Source of the DNA: Bacteroidales bacterium
Lineage (GTDB): Bacteria; Bacteroidota; Bacteroidia; Bacteroidales; UBA932
Reading direction: 5' to 3'
NCBI GenBank assembly: GCA_016291185.1
Contig: JAEFAI010000012.1
Location: forward strand, 1-64,000
DNA length: 64,000 nucleotides
Of the stretch, positions 48,906-57,636 are shown in pieces (the stretch's first letter is position 1; each line of letters begins with the position of its first letter). The notes beneath the pieces were generated by a model. That model did not search any database. It saw only the letters and a list, made by a program, of their open reading frames with translations, and was not told the DNA's origin. The translations under genes and the position numbers were made by a program.

Positions 48906-49022
48906 ATGGCAAAAGAAAACGTGTATCTGGCCTGGGGCCTGCTGAGAGCCTATGATCTGCCGGTGCGCGAGTGGCTCAAGGAGCACTGGCTCAAGCGTAA
49001 TGCAAAATGTTATTTTGGCTAA
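48906..49022 (+). CDS. 38-residue leader ORF upstream of lipoprotein glutathione peroxidase
   Basis: A short ORF, MAKENVYLAWGLLRAYDLP... ending KRNAKCYFG, follows a strong -7 box and a palindromic operator-like site. It stops 9 nt before the peroxidase ATG. No family is recognised. It may be a real small protein, a leader peptide coupled to peroxidase translation, or the remnant of a longer gene. The Cys near the C-terminus is of interest in a peroxide context. Low confidence as a protein. Confidence 0.4.
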   Translation: MAKENVYLAWGLLRAYDLPVREWLKEHWLKRNAKCYFG

Positions 49023-49031
49023 TTTGAATCC

Positions 49032-49634
49032 ATGAAGAAGATACTTGTTATTTTGGCAGCTATTTGCGCCATCGCTTGTTCGAACGAAACGAACACCATC
49101 TATCAGTTTTCCGCCGAGTCCAATTCGGGCGATCCCGTGAACTTTGCCGACTATAAGGGCAAAGTCCTGCTCGTTGTCAATACGGCCTCCAAATGCGGCT
49201 TTACGCCGCAGTATGACGGGCTGGAAGCCTTGTATCAGAAGTATAAGGAGCAAGGCCTGGTAGTCATCGGCTTCCCCTGTGATCAGTTCGGTCACCAGGA
49301 GCCCGGCTCCAATGAGGAGATTGAAGAATTCTGCCGGCTCAATCACGGCGTGACTTTCCCGCTGATGGCCAAATCGGATGTCAACGGTGAGAATGCCAAC
49401 GAAGTCTTCAAGTGGCTGTACGCTGAAAAGCCGTTTGCCGGTTGGGGAGAGAGCGAGATGGGGAAAGCCATGGACGGAATGCTCTCCCGGAGCGATCCGG
49501 ACTATGCCTCCAATCCCGACATCAAATGGAATTTCACCAAGTTTCTGATTGACCGGAAGGGGCATGTGGTGGCTCGTTTCGAGCCCGTAGTGACGCCAGC
49601 TGAACTGGAGTCAGAGATTGAGGCACTACTCTGA
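49032..49634 (+). CDS. Glutathione peroxidase family lipoprotein
   Basis: 200 residues. A lipoprotein signal (ILVILAAICAIAC) precedes a complete thiol-peroxidase domain: VNTASKCGFTPQYDGLEALY, GFPCDQFGHQEPG, NHGVTFPLM, WNFTKFLI. The mature domain is closely related to the cytosolic paralogue at 35720, so duplication plus acquisition of a signal gave an envelope form. It presumably detoxifies lipid peroxides at the periplasmic side; its electron donor there is unknown. Its stop overlaps the convergent C92-type gene by 9 nt. Confidence 0.9.
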   Translation: MKKILVILAAICAIACSNETNTIYQFSAESNSGDPVNFADYKGKVLLVVNTASKCGFTPQYDGLEALYQKYKEQGLVVIGFPCDQFGHQEPGSNEEIEEFCRLNHGVTFPLMAKSDVNGENANEVFKWLYAEKPFAGWGESEMGKAMDGMLSRSDPDYASNPDIKWNFTKFLIDRKGHVVARFEPVVTPAELESEIEALL

Positions 49635-50279
49635 AATCGGGACTGTGGTGAGCCGGGCGGATTCGGACAGGCGCTGCGGATTGGTGCCCGGAACGCCCTG
49701 CGGGACGTCCATGCCCAGTTTGCTGAAGAGCTGCTCCCAGTAGGGCGGCATCGTGCCGTCCGGCGCCAGGAAATTCATCGGCTGGCTGTCGAAAACCGGC
49801 TCTCCGTCTGCGCCCAGGAAGCAATCCTGGATGAGTTCCGAGCAATAGAATTCGTCGTTGTCCGGTAGAAACCGAAGGTCATAAGCGCGACCGAGGAGGG
49901 CCTTGGCCCGCGCCACGGCGGCATCGGCGTCGACGCCCTTCACGCGTTTGAAGATGAACTCCGGGCAGGAGCCGTCCTTCAGCTTGTTCTCTTCGATAAA
50001 TGTTTCCAGCGGCCGGCGGGCAACACCTTTTTTCGGGGTGGCGTCGATGATCCAGAGGCCGTCCTGGGTCCGTTCGATCATCGCCACGTGCGTGATATTC
50101 AGCTGATCGTCCGCTCCCGTCGCCGCTGAAATGGCGGCGTCCATGGACGAATTGTCCGCTTCGTATTCGGCCGGAAGGCCCACAAAGACCAGATCTCCGT
50201 TCCGGAGATCCTGGCTTTTTTCCGCGCATCCCGCCGTCAGGAGCGCGGCCATCATATAGAACAGATAACGCCTTTTCAT
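49626..50279 (-). CDS. Permuted papain-like amidase (YiiX/C92 type) lipoprotein
   Basis: 217 residues from ATG 50279; lipobox TAGC. The N-terminal QDLRNGDLVFVGLP, the His motif ITHVAMIERTQDGLWIIDATPKKGVARRPLETF and the Cys motif DNDEFYCSELI occur in the circularly permuted order of NlpC/P60-like YaeF/YiiX proteins. These are thought to act on cell-wall amide bonds or lipids. A TATCTTTG box on this strand (50288-50295) is 8 nt upstream, divergent from the serine hydrolase promoter. Confidence 0.82.
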   Translation of the reverse strand: MKRRYLFYMMAALLTAGCAEKSQDLRNGDLVFVGLPAEYEADNSSMDAAISAATGADDQLNITHVAMIERTQDGLWIIDATPKKGVARRPLETFIEENKLKDGSCPEFIFKRVKGVDADAAVARAKALLGRAYDLRFLPDNDEFYCSELIQDCFLGADGEPVFDSQPMNFLAPDGTMPPYWEQLFSKLGMDVPQGVPGTNPQRLSESARLTTVPISE

Positions 50280-50287
50280 TTCGTGCA

Positions 50288-50323
50288 CAAAGATAATCAG
50301 AATGGATTTCTTTTGTATCTTCG
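50288..50323. promoter_or_regulatory. Divergent -7 boxes, amidase / serine hydrolase
   Basis: The minus-strand TATCTTTG (50288-50295) lies 8 nt from the amidase ATG. The plus-strand TATCTTCG (50316-50323) is 9 nt from the serine hydrolase ATG. Both transcripts would have very short leaders. Confidence 0.55.
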
Positions 50324-50332
50324 TATCCGCAA

Positions 50333-51520
50333 ATGCGACTACTGACAATAAACATACATCTGATGGGAAGGTTTTTGTGCTTCTGTGGATTATTCCTCTT
50401 GACATCCTGCTCGTTCGTGCGGGGCTATCTGAGAGATGGGGCCTACGGTCCGACAAGTTTCAGCTACGAGAAACAACAACTGAAAGATACGATCGTCAAT
50501 CGCGGGGAGGTGTTTACCTTCAACACGGCATCCTCCCAGTGGGACTGGCTGGATACCCTTCATTTCTTCAACCAGGGGAAGCGCTATGTGGATAACACGA
50601 TGTGGGAAGCCATCGGCCCGAAGACGGAGACGCAGGGCGTACTGATTATCCAAAACGACAGCATCGTCTATGAGAAATGTACTGGCGAGATGGCTGTCGA
50701 TAAGATCGCCGGCGTGTTTTCCATCACCAAGTCCTTCACGTCGCTGCTCTGCGGGATTGCGGTGGATGAAGGAGCTATCCGGAGTGTGGACGACCCGGTG
50801 ACGGATTATCTGCCGGAACTGTTGAAGGCGGATCCGATGTGGCAGAAACTGACCGTCCGGCACCTGCTGGACATGCGCAGCGGCCTCGATTTCGACGACA
50901 CCTATTCGCTGCGGCTGCAGGATCTGAAACGGCTGAACGCGATGTCCAGATTGTTTTACGGCCACAACATCCCGGCGCAGGTGCGGAAACTGAAGTTCCG
51001 CTGCGAGCCCGGATTGGAGTACCGGTACGAGAGCATGACGACCGAGATCCTGGGGCTTGTTATCGAGCGGGCCACGGGCCGCCGGTATGCCGACTACCTG
51101 GAAGAGAAGGTTTGGACGCCGCTTGGGATGGCCTCGCCCGCCTATCTTTCGTACGATAGCAAGAAACATCATGCGCCCCACGCTTTCGGGGGACTGGCTT
51201 TGACGATGCTGGATCTGGCCAAGATCGGCCGGCTGTATTTGAATCAAGGCGTTTGGGATGGAAAAAGGATCGTCAGCGAAGCCTGGATTGCGCAATCGAC
51301 CGCCTATTCGGAAGAGAATGAGGGCTACCACTTTTGCTGGTATAATACGAGCAGTGTCGGTGTAGAAAAGGCGGAGTACCCTGGCTTCTATGCCATGGGT
51401 ATCCGGGGACAGGTCCTTTTTGTCAATTCGTACAAGGACTTGATCCTGGTCCGGCTGGGACTCCGGGACGATACCTATGCCCACATCCCGTATCTGTTTG
51501 AGCAGCTGAGCAATATCTGA
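50333..51520 (+). CDS. Beta-lactamase-fold serine hydrolase lipoprotein
   Basis: 395 residues from ATG 50333 (50363 possible); lipobox LLTSC. The class C-like SxxK motif is in VFSITKSFTSLLCG (Ser/Lys), followed by LTVRHLLDMRSGLDFDD and the tyrosine region YRYESMTTEILGLVIERATGRRYADYL, then a GIRGQVLFVN strand. Family members include esterases and D-aminopeptidases, so antibiotic resistance should not be assumed. Lipidated and envelope-located. Confidence 0.87.
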   Translation: MRLLTINIHLMGRFLCFCGLFLLTSCSFVRGYLRDGAYGPTSFSYEKQQLKDTIVNRGEVFTFNTASSQWDWLDTLHFFNQGKRYVDNTMWEAIGPKTETQGVLIIQNDSIVYEKCTGEMAVDKIAGVFSITKSFTSLLCGIAVDEGAIRSVDDPVTDYLPELLKADPMWQKLTVRHLLDMRSGLDFDDTYSLRLQDLKRLNAMSRLFYGHNIPAQVRKLKFRCEPGLEYRYESMTTEILGLVIERATGRRYADYLEEKVWTPLGMASPAYLSYDSKKHHAPHAFGGLALTMLDLAKIGRLYLNQGVWDGKRIVSEAWIAQSTAYSEENEGYHFCWYNTSSVGVEKAEYPGFYAMGIRGQVLFVNSYKDLILVRLGLRDDTYAHIPYLFEQLSNI

Positions 51521-51578
51521 TCGTCTTTCTTCTGCGTAATCCCTAGAAATGAGGATTTATCAACTTCCTGATTTTTAG

Positions 51579-51586
51579 TATCTTTG
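51579..51586 (+). promoter_or_regulatory. -7 box TATCTTTG and a real Shine-Dalgarno sequence before the ZIP gene
   Basis: TATCTTTG is 20 nt before ATG 51607, and AAAGGAG (51594-51600) lies 6 nt before the ATG. A Shine-Dalgarno sequence this good is unusual in this window. Confidence 0.65.
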
Positions 51587-51606
51587 TGTGGTAAAAGGAG
51601 AAAAAG

Positions 51607-52374
51607 ATGATGAGCCCTGTATTTACAGCCCTGATGATTCCGTTCCTGGGGACCGCCCTGGGATCGGGCTTCGTGTTCTTCATGAAGCGGGACATGCCGG
51701 AGCTCTTGCAGAAGGTGCTGCTGGGCTTCGCCTCCGGCGTGATGGTGGCGGCGTCCGTGTGGTCGCTGATCATCCCGGCCATCGAGATGGGGGAGGGCGC
51801 TGCAGCGGTCGTTCCGCCGGTCATCGGCTTGCTGGCCGGTTTCGCCTTCCTGCTGCTGATTGACTACATCACCCCGCATATCCACCCTTCCGGCAGCGCG
51901 GAAGGACCGCAGAGCCGCCTGTCTCGCACAGCTAAACTGGCGCTTGCGGTAACTATTCATAATTTCCCTGAGGGAATGGCAGTTGGCGTGGCTATCGCTG
52001 GCGCGCTGACGGCCGATTTCAATATGGCCGGTGCGTTTGCCCTGTCGCTGGGTATTGCGATCCAGAATGTCCCCGAAGGGGCCATCATTTCCATGCCCTT
52101 GCGGGCGGCGGGGAATTCCCGCTGGAAGGCCTTCGGTATCGGCGCGTTGAGCGGCATCGTGGAGCCCATCGGCGGTGCGCTCGTCCTGCTGCTGGCCACC
52201 TCCATCCTCGGCATCATGCCATACATGCTGGCTTTCGCCGCCGGCGCCATGCTGTATGTGGTCGTGGAAGAGCTGGTCCCGGATTACTCCCAAGGCAAGC
52301 ATTCCAACATCGGCACCATCGGCTTTGCCCTGGGCTTCGCCTTGATGATGGTGCTGGATGTCGTGCTGGGATAG
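51607..52374 (+). CDS. ZIP-family divalent metal transporter
   Basis: 255 residues and eight TMs. Between TM3 and TM4 is a His-containing loop (DYITPHIHPSGSAEGPQ). The metal-site helices carry LAVTIHNFPEGMAVGVAIAG and AIQNVPEGAIISMPL, with the HNxPEG and xNxPEG motifs. It most resembles ZupT/GufA-type carriers for Zn, Fe or Mn uptake. It stands alone between a serine hydrolase and a convergent gre-type gene. Confidence 0.92.
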   Translation: MMSPVFTALMIPFLGTALGSGFVFFMKRDMPELLQKVLLGFASGVMVAASVWSLIIPAIEMGEGAAAVVPPVIGLLAGFAFLLLIDYITPHIHPSGSAEGPQSRLSRTAKLALAVTIHNFPEGMAVGVAIAGALTADFNMAGAFALSLGIAIQNVPEGAIISMPLRAAGNSRWKAFGIGALSGIVEPIGGALVLLLATSILGIMPYMLAFAAGAMLYVVVEELVPDYSQGKHSNIGTIGFALGFALMMVLDVVLG

Positions 52375-52376
52375 GC

Positions 52377-52844
52377 TTAGTCGAACGAGATACCCTCGAT
52401 CCTGAGACGCAGGGTTCCGGAAGGGACCTGAGCCTCGGCGATTTCCCCGACCTTCTTGCCCATCAGAGCGGCCCCGATCGGGGATTTCAACGAAATCTTG
52501 CCCGCCTCCAGGTCCATCTCGTGGGGGCTGACGATCTCGAATTTCATTCGTTTATTGGTCGTTAGATTCGTGAATTCAACTTTGCTCAGCAGGCTGACCC
52601 TGTCCTTGGGGAGGGCGTCGGGGTCGATGACGCGGGAATACTCCAGGATCTTTTGCAGAAAGCGGATCCGGCTGATGGTCTTCGCCTGGATGCGCCGGGC
52701 TTCCCGGTATCCCGCATTATCGCTCCGGTCCCCCTGGGCGCTGGCCTCCGCGAGCTCCTCCGTCACCTTGGGGTAAACCTCGTTGATCAGATGTTTCAGC
52801 TCAGTTGCCAGCTCGTTGTATCGTTCTTTTGACAGATATTCCAT
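52377..52844 (-). CDS. GreA/GreB-family transcription elongation factor
   Basis: 155 residues. The N-terminal coiled coil has the tip AEASAQGDRSDNAGYREARR with the acidic residues used to stimulate RNA cleavage, and the C-terminal FKBP-like domain reads EIVSPHEMDLEAGKISLKSPIGAALMGKKVGEIAEAQVPSG. Gre factors rescue backtracked RNA polymerase. It is transcribed from a TATATTTG box on this strand (52849-52856), 4 nt before the ATG, so probably leaderless. Confidence 0.92.
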   Translation of the reverse strand: MEYLSKERYNELATELKHLINEVYPKVTEELAEASAQGDRSDNAGYREARRIQAKTISRIRFLQKILEYSRVIDPDALPKDRVSLLSKVEFTNLTTNKRMKFEIVSPHEMDLEAGKISLKSPIGAALMGKKVGEIAEAQVPSGTLRLRIEGISFD

Positions 52845-52922
52845 GGCTCAAATATACGCTTTTTTTGGCGGCCACGGGTAAAATAGCCATAAATAGGGAT
52901 TGACGATAAGGGGCGTACTGCA

Positions 52923-52930
52923 TACCTTTG
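52923..52930 (+). promoter_or_regulatory. -7 box TACCTTTG of the ABC exporter leader
   Basis: TACCTTTG at 52923-52930 predicts a transcript start near 52936, giving a leader of about 125 nt before the ABC gene. The leader contains a short ORF and a terminator. Confidence 0.6.
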
Positions 52931-52957
52931 CACCCGAAAAAAAGAACGCTGTTTCAG

Positions 52958-53035
52958 ATGCATTCACTCAAGGATAATATTGGTTTGACGGTCGCCGTGG
53001 AGGCGGCCGTTTTTTTTTATCCTGAAACAAAATGA
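52958..53035 (+). CDS. 25-residue leader ORF running through an intrinsic terminator
   Basis: ATG 52958 opens a 25-codon frame (starts MHSLKDNIG, ends FYPETK) that stops at 53033-53035, 27 nt before the ABC transporter ATG. It runs straight through the terminator hairpin at 52988-53018. No family is recognised. A ribosome translating this frame would melt the hairpin, which is the logic of an attenuator. The codons show no run of one amino acid. Whether it is translated is unproven. Confidence 0.45.
   Translation: MHSLKDNIGLTVAVEAAVFFYPETK
52988..53018 (+). terminator. Intrinsic terminator in the leader of the ABC exporter operon
   Basis: ACGGTCGCC (52988-52996) pairs with GGCGGCCGT (53002-53010), one G-T pair, followed by T8 at 53011-53018. 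It lies ~45 nt before the first ABC gene and after its promoter. TGTTTCAG upstream (52950-52957) and CTGAAACA downstream (53022-53029) can extend or compete with the structure. Confidence 0.85.
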
Positions 53036-53062
53036 GTCTTTGTTCACTATTGAAAAATTGAT

Positions 53063-54823
53063 ATGAATCAAAAGAAATCAATGTTACAAGCCCTTCTCGC
53101 GTACGCGGGAAAGAGAAAGGTGTTGACCTACCTGTCAATGGTCATTTCGGGCATCAGCCAATTGCTGGCCCTTGTGCCTTTCCTCTATATCTGGGCCATC
53201 CTAAGGGATGTGCTAGCTGGAGATTTCAGTCGCATCGCCCACTATGGGTGGATGGCCGTCGCCTTTGCCATCGCCACCATCGTTGTTTATTTCGGCGCGC
53301 TGATGTGTTCGCATCTGGCGGCTTTCAGGATAGCCGCCAATATGCGCAAGGCGCTGATGCAGCATATCATGACCCTGCCTATCGGCTTTCTGGATACCCT
53401 GGGAAGCGGCAAGGTCCGCAAATGGGTTCAGGAATCCACCCAGTCCACGGAGACCTACCTGGCTCACCAGCTCCCGGATAAGGCTGGCATGTACGCCACG
53501 ATGGTCGGACTCGCCGTGCTGATGTTCCTGTTCGACTGGCGGATGGGACTGCTGTGTCTGGGCACGGTCCTGCTGGCCCTCATCGTGATGGTCTCGTTGA
53601 TGACCGGCCCGACGCTCCGAAAGAAAATGGGGGAGTACAATAAGGCGCTGGATGCGATGTCCAATGAGGCCGTGGAATACGTCCGCGGAATCCCCGTGGT
53701 GAAGACCTTCGGCCAGTCGGTATTCTCTTTCAAACGTTTCAAGGACTCCATCGACCAATACCAGAAATGGGTGATTGACTATACGATTGACCTGCGGCGG
53801 CCGATGACCTTGTACACGGTGTTTGTCAACGCTTCCTTTGCGGTGCTTATCGCGCTGACGCTGACTGTCGTGAAGAATGGATCCTATACGCCTGAGTTCC
53901 TGCTGAACCTGCTGTATTACATCATCATCACCCCGGCTATTGCCGTGACGCTGAACCGAATCATGTTCGCCAGCGAGAACGAGATGATCGTGGCAGAGGC
54001 GCTGGACAAGACGGGGCGGATTCTCTCGATTGATCCGCTGTCCGACCCTTCGGAAGTCCAATTGCCGGAGGGTAGCGAGATAGCGCTGAAGGAAGTTCGT
54101 TTCCGCTATCCGGAGGCCGATCGATTTGCCGTGGACGGCGTTTCCCTGGATATCCGGCCCGGGCAAAAAATCGCCTTTGTAGGCCCTTCCGGTGGCGGCA
54201 AGACCACGACGGCCAGCCTCATCGCCCGTTTCTTTGACGTGACGGAAGGTGCCATCACCCTGGGCGGCGTGGACATCCGCCATATCCGTAAAAAGGACCT
54301 GATGGACCGGATCTCCTTTGTGTTCCAGGACAGCCGGCTGCTGAAGACGAGCATCTTCGAGAACGTCCGCCTGGGCCGACCGGAAGCTACGCGGGAAGAA
54401 GTGCTGGAGGCGCTGCACAAGGCCCAGTGCGATGATATCCTCGCCAAATTGCCCGAGGGCATTGACACCGTCATCGGCACGCAGGGGACTTATCTCTCAG
54501 GCGGCGAACAGCAACGGGTGGCGATTGCCCGGGTGATGCTGAAAGGCACGCCCATCGTCATCCTGGACGAGGCCACAGCCTTCGCCGATCCGGACAATGA
54601 GGCTCGCGTGCAGCAGGCCTTCAGCGAAATGGCCGCCGACGGCAGGACCATCATCATGATCGCCCACCGGCTCTCTTCCGTAACCGGCGCCGATTGCATT
54701 TATGTGCTGGAAGATGGGCGCGTTACGGAGAGTGGCACGCACAAGGATCTGCTGAAGAAAGGCGGCAAGTACGCCGCCATGTGGAAACAGTATGTGGAAT
54801 CTGTAAAATGGAACATAAAATGA
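53063..54823 (+). CDS. ABC exporter half-transporter 1 (TMD-NBD)
   Basis: 586 residues: six TMs in the first ~330 residues, then an NBD with Walker A GPSGGGKTT, Q-loop FVFQDSRLL, signature LSGGEQQRVAIARVML and Walker B VILDEATAFADPDNE with the catalytic Glu, then an H-loop MIAHRLSS. The gene overlaps the next ABC gene by ATGA, so a heterodimer is likely. Similar pairs export peptides, drugs or siderophore-related compounds; the attenuator-like leader suggests tight control. Confidence 0.9.
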   Translation: MNQKKSMLQALLAYAGKRKVLTYLSMVISGISQLLALVPFLYIWAILRDVLAGDFSRIAHYGWMAVAFAIATIVVYFGALMCSHLAAFRIAANMRKALMQHIMTLPIGFLDTLGSGKVRKWVQESTQSTETYLAHQLPDKAGMYATMVGLAVLMFLFDWRMGLLCLGTVLLALIVMVSLMTGPTLRKKMGEYNKALDAMSNEAVEYVRGIPVVKTFGQSVFSFKRFKDSIDQYQKWVIDYTIDLRRPMTLYTVFVNASFAVLIALTLTVVKNGSYTPEFLLNLLYYIIITPAIAVTLNRIMFASENEMIVAEALDKTGRILSIDPLSDPSEVQLPEGSEIALKEVRFRYPEADRFAVDGVSLDIRPGQKIAFVGPSGGGKTTTASLIARFFDVTEGAITLGGVDIRHIRKKDLMDRISFVFQDSRLLKTSIFENVRLGRPEATREEVLEALHKAQCDDILAKLPEGIDTVIGTQGTYLSGGEQQRVAIARVMLKGTPIVILDEATAFADPDNEARVQQAFSEMAADGRTIIMIAHRLSSVTGADCIYVLEDGRVTESGTHKDLLKKGGKYAAMWKQYVESVKWNIK

Positions 54824-56550
54824 GCTTAATCAATACAATACGTCATAAATACGCGGCATCGGAGCAGGGCGCCCGGGATCTTGTGAAATCTTGCCTGACT
54901 TGTGCGGCGATGGATATCGTCCTCATGTTTCCCGCGGGTCTGATGTACTACCTGGTTAAGGACCTGATGGAAGGATCCCCGCTGAATACGTGGGGATATG
55001 TCTGGAAAATCGCGGCCTGCCTCGTGGCCATCGCAGTCATGGAGTACTTCAAATACAACAAGCAGTTCACCTCCGTGTATTTGGAGAGCGGCCGCCGCAG
55101 GATCTCGCTGGCGGAGAAGTTGCGCCGCCTGCCGTTGTCCTACTTCGGAAAGAAGGACCTGGCTGACCTGACCAGTACCATTATGGCCGATGCGGCCATC
55201 ATCGAGACGGGAATGTCCCACTGGGTGCCGGAGCTCATCGGATCGATGATTTCCACGACGCTCATTGGCATCAGTCTCTTCTTCTTCGACTGGCGGATGG
55301 CGCTTGCTGCCGTCTGGGTGATCCCGGTTGCGATCTTCATGGTCCTGTTCTCCGCCAAGTTCCAGAACCGCTTCAACCGCCGCAGCGCTCAGGCGAGGGT
55401 GGAACTGGCCGACAGCATTCAGGAGGGACTGGAGGCGTTCCAGGACATCCGGGCCAATGATGCGGAGCGAAAATACCTGCAGGGCCTTTGGCCCCGCATC
55501 GATCTGGTGGAGAAGCGGGCCGTCGAGGCCGAACTGGGTGTTGCCATCTTCGTGGTGAGCGGGCAGATGATCCTTAGGCTGGGCGTTGCCACCATTGCAT
55601 TGGTGGGTGCGATCCTGCTCTCTGCCGGAAGCCTGGATATACTGACGCTCTTTATGTTCCTGCTGGTGGCGTCCCGTCTGTACGACCCGATGTCTGGCTC
55701 ACTGATTAACCTCGGCGCAGCCGTTTCTCTGGGCGTCCAGTGCGAGCGGATGGACGAGATCCTCAATCACCCTGAGCAGCGGGGAGAGGAAAGGCTTTCC
55801 AACAAGGGCTATGACATAGAATTCAAAGATGTTTGCTTTGCATATGATACATCAGAAACGGTTTTGGATGGCGTATCCTTCACGGCAAAGCAGGGAGAAG
55901 TAACCGCCCTTATCGGCCCCTCCGGCTCCGGAAAAACCACCATCTCGCGCCTGGCATCCCGCTTCTGGGACATTCCTTCCGGCACCATCACGGTAGGCGG
56001 AATGGATATATCCAAGATTGACCCGGAAACGCTGATGAGCTTGTATTCCATTGTTTTCCAGGATGTCACGCTCTTCAACAACACCGTGCTGGAAAATATC
56101 CGCATCGGCCGCAAGGATGCCACGGACGAGGAGGTGATCGCCGCGGCGAAACTGGCGCATGTGGACGTCTTTGCCGAGAAGCTTCCGAACGGATGGAACA
56201 GCTTGATCGGGGAGAATGGCGGTGAACTGTCCGGAGGGGAGCGCCAGCGTATCTCCATCGCCCGCGCCTTCCTGAAGGATGCTCCTATCATCCTGATGGA
56301 CGAGGCTACGGCGTCCCTGGACGTCGAGAACGAGACCTTCATCCAGGAGTCGCTGTCGCGCCTGGTCAAGGACAAGACCGTGATTATCATCGCTCACCGT
56401 ATGCGCACCGTTGCCGGGGCCGACAAGATTGTCGTCCTCAAAGAGGGCAAGGTGTCGGAATCTGGCACCCCCGCCGAGCTTACGGCCTCCGGTGGCTTCT
56501 ACAAGCGGATGCAGGACATCCAGCAGGGAGCACTTGAATGGAATATATAA
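54820..56550 (+). CDS. ABC exporter half-transporter 2 (TMD-NBD)
   Basis: 576 residues from ATG 54820, which overlaps the preceding stop as ATGA (an alternative ATG lies at 54808). Six TMs, then an NBD with Walker A GPSGSGKTT, Q-loop IVFQDVTLF, signature LSGGERQRISIARAFL, Walker B IILMDEATASLD and H-loop IIAHRMRT. Both halves carry a catalytic Glu, so both sites may be active. A small membrane protein gene follows after 11 nt. Confidence 0.9.
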   Translation: MSLINTIRHKYAASEQGARDLVKSCLTCAAMDIVLMFPAGLMYYLVKDLMEGSPLNTWGYVWKIAACLVAIAVMEYFKYNKQFTSVYLESGRRRISLAEKLRRLPLSYFGKKDLADLTSTIMADAAIIETGMSHWVPELIGSMISTTLIGISLFFFDWRMALAAVWVIPVAIFMVLFSAKFQNRFNRRSAQARVELADSIQEGLEAFQDIRANDAERKYLQGLWPRIDLVEKRAVEAELGVAIFVVSGQMILRLGVATIALVGAILLSAGSLDILTLFMFLLVASRLYDPMSGSLINLGAAVSLGVQCERMDEILNHPEQRGEERLSNKGYDIEFKDVCFAYDTSETVLDGVSFTAKQGEVTALIGPSGSGKTTISRLASRFWDIPSGTITVGGMDISKIDPETLMSLYSIVFQDVTLFNNTVLENIRIGRKDATDEEVIAAAKLAHVDVFAEKLPNGWNSLIGENGGELSGGERQRISIARAFLKDAPIILMDEATASLDVENETFIQESLSRLVKDKTVIIIAHRMRTVAGADKIVVLKEGKVSESGTPAELTASGGFYKRMQDIQQGALEWNI

Positions 56551-56561
56551 ACATAGCGAAT

Positions 56562-56945
56562 ATGGAAAAGAAAAACAGAATCATCCTTTTTTGGACACTC
56601 ACCATCCTGGGTTTCCTCGCACATTCTCTCGCAGATGCCCTTCCTGCCTTCTGGGGACAGAGCATTGCCGCGCAGCAGGGTCCCGCTCCCGTGGGCATGA
56701 TGGCCTTCATGGTCTGCCTGACCTATTTCGTCCCGGTCGTCGGCATCCTTCTGATGGTCTATGGCAGTAAGACCGCCAGGATTGTCAATGCCGTGCTGGC
56801 CTGCTTCGTCGCCCTGTTTACGTTGCTGCACATGTGTGAACTGCTGGAAGCCTTCAACCCTGTGCAGCTCCTCATCATGCCGATGATGTTCGTGCTGGCG
56901 CTCTTGATGGCCATTGACTCCGTGAAACTCTGCAAGCAGAAGTAG
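56562..56945 (+). CDS. Small four-helix membrane protein of unknown function
   Basis: 127 residues from ATG 56562 (an upstream in-frame ATG at 56538 overlaps the ABC gene). Four hydrophobic segments are visible (IILFWTLTILGFLAHSLADALP, MMAFMVCLTYFVPVVGILLMVYG, IVNAVLACFVALFTLLHMCELL, LLIMPMMFVLALLMAIDSV). No family is recognised. It follows the ABC exporter by 11 nt and is probably an accessory of it. Confidence 0.75.
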   Translation: MEKKNRIILFWTLTILGFLAHSLADALPAFWGQSIAAQQGPAPVGMMAFMVCLTYFVPVVGILLMVYGSKTARIVNAVLACFVALFTLLHMCELLEAFNPVQLLIMPMMFVLALLMAIDSVKLCKQK

Positions 56946-56999
56946 CGAGTAAGAACTAGCTTAATACTCAAAGGATAACAATCACCCCGGTGACCAGCG

Positions 57000-57422
57000 T
57001 CGCAGCTTTCTCTTCAACGGAAGGGTAGAGATCAACCCCGTCCCAGGGCGTAAGTATAATCCTTGACGACATCGAAGATGGAACGGATCTGGTCATCGGC
57101 AGGGGAGTCGAGGTAGCCCATCGTGCGTCCCTACTTCATGAGTCTGTGTTTTACCAGGCATAGCGCCAGGAGAAGTGGTTATTGCATTTTTTGCAACTAC
57201 CACTTTTGGATCCAGTTCGCCTTCACTGAATATATTTTTTATGTGTCTGGAAATAACAGATTTGTCTCGTTCATACAAAATCACAAGTTGATCTTGTGTG
57301 AGCCATACGGTCTCATTCTCGAGTTTGACATCAATGTTAGTCTTCCCGTCGGCGGTTTGATAGAAAATAATTTCTCCTTTGGTCTGAGCATTCTGTGTTT
57401 CTGGATTTGAAAGTGTTGTCAT
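57000..57422 (-). pseudogene. RhuM-family protein remnant, frameshifted and truncated
   Basis: From ATG 57422 the minus strand encodes KGEIIFYQTADGKTNIDVKLENETVWLTQDQLVILYERDKSVISRHIKNIFSEGELDPKVVVAKNAITT, the conserved N-terminus of RhuM-type proteins. Homology is then lost; another frame starting at 57119 gives MGYLDSPADDQIRSIFDVVKDYTYAL, a separate conserved-looking fragment, before a stop. The gene is therefore broken by deletion and frameshift. RhuM-type genes often travel with restriction, Fic or toxin modules. The rest of 56946-57636 holds no other recognisable gene. Confidence 0.7.
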
Positions 57423-57636
57423 AATAATGTATATTTGGATCGGATATGAGGGTACGGGGTTGGAGCAACGGATTCTCTCAGGTCCAAGCGCCCGCACCAC
57501 GGGGTGGCTTGGGTACTTTGTCCACATAACGCGTTATGCTGCTCCGTTTGATCGAGGACGGAAAACCTGAGAATTTTCAGTAGCAAATATGCAATTTGCC
57601 ATTGTGAGTCGCAAGAAACAATATACGAAACAGATC

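Noticed and set aside
50333..51520. Antibiotic-resistance beta-lactamase
   Set aside because: Only the SxxK and general serine-hydrolase layout are seen; the family contains many esterases and peptidases and nothing shows lactam specificity.
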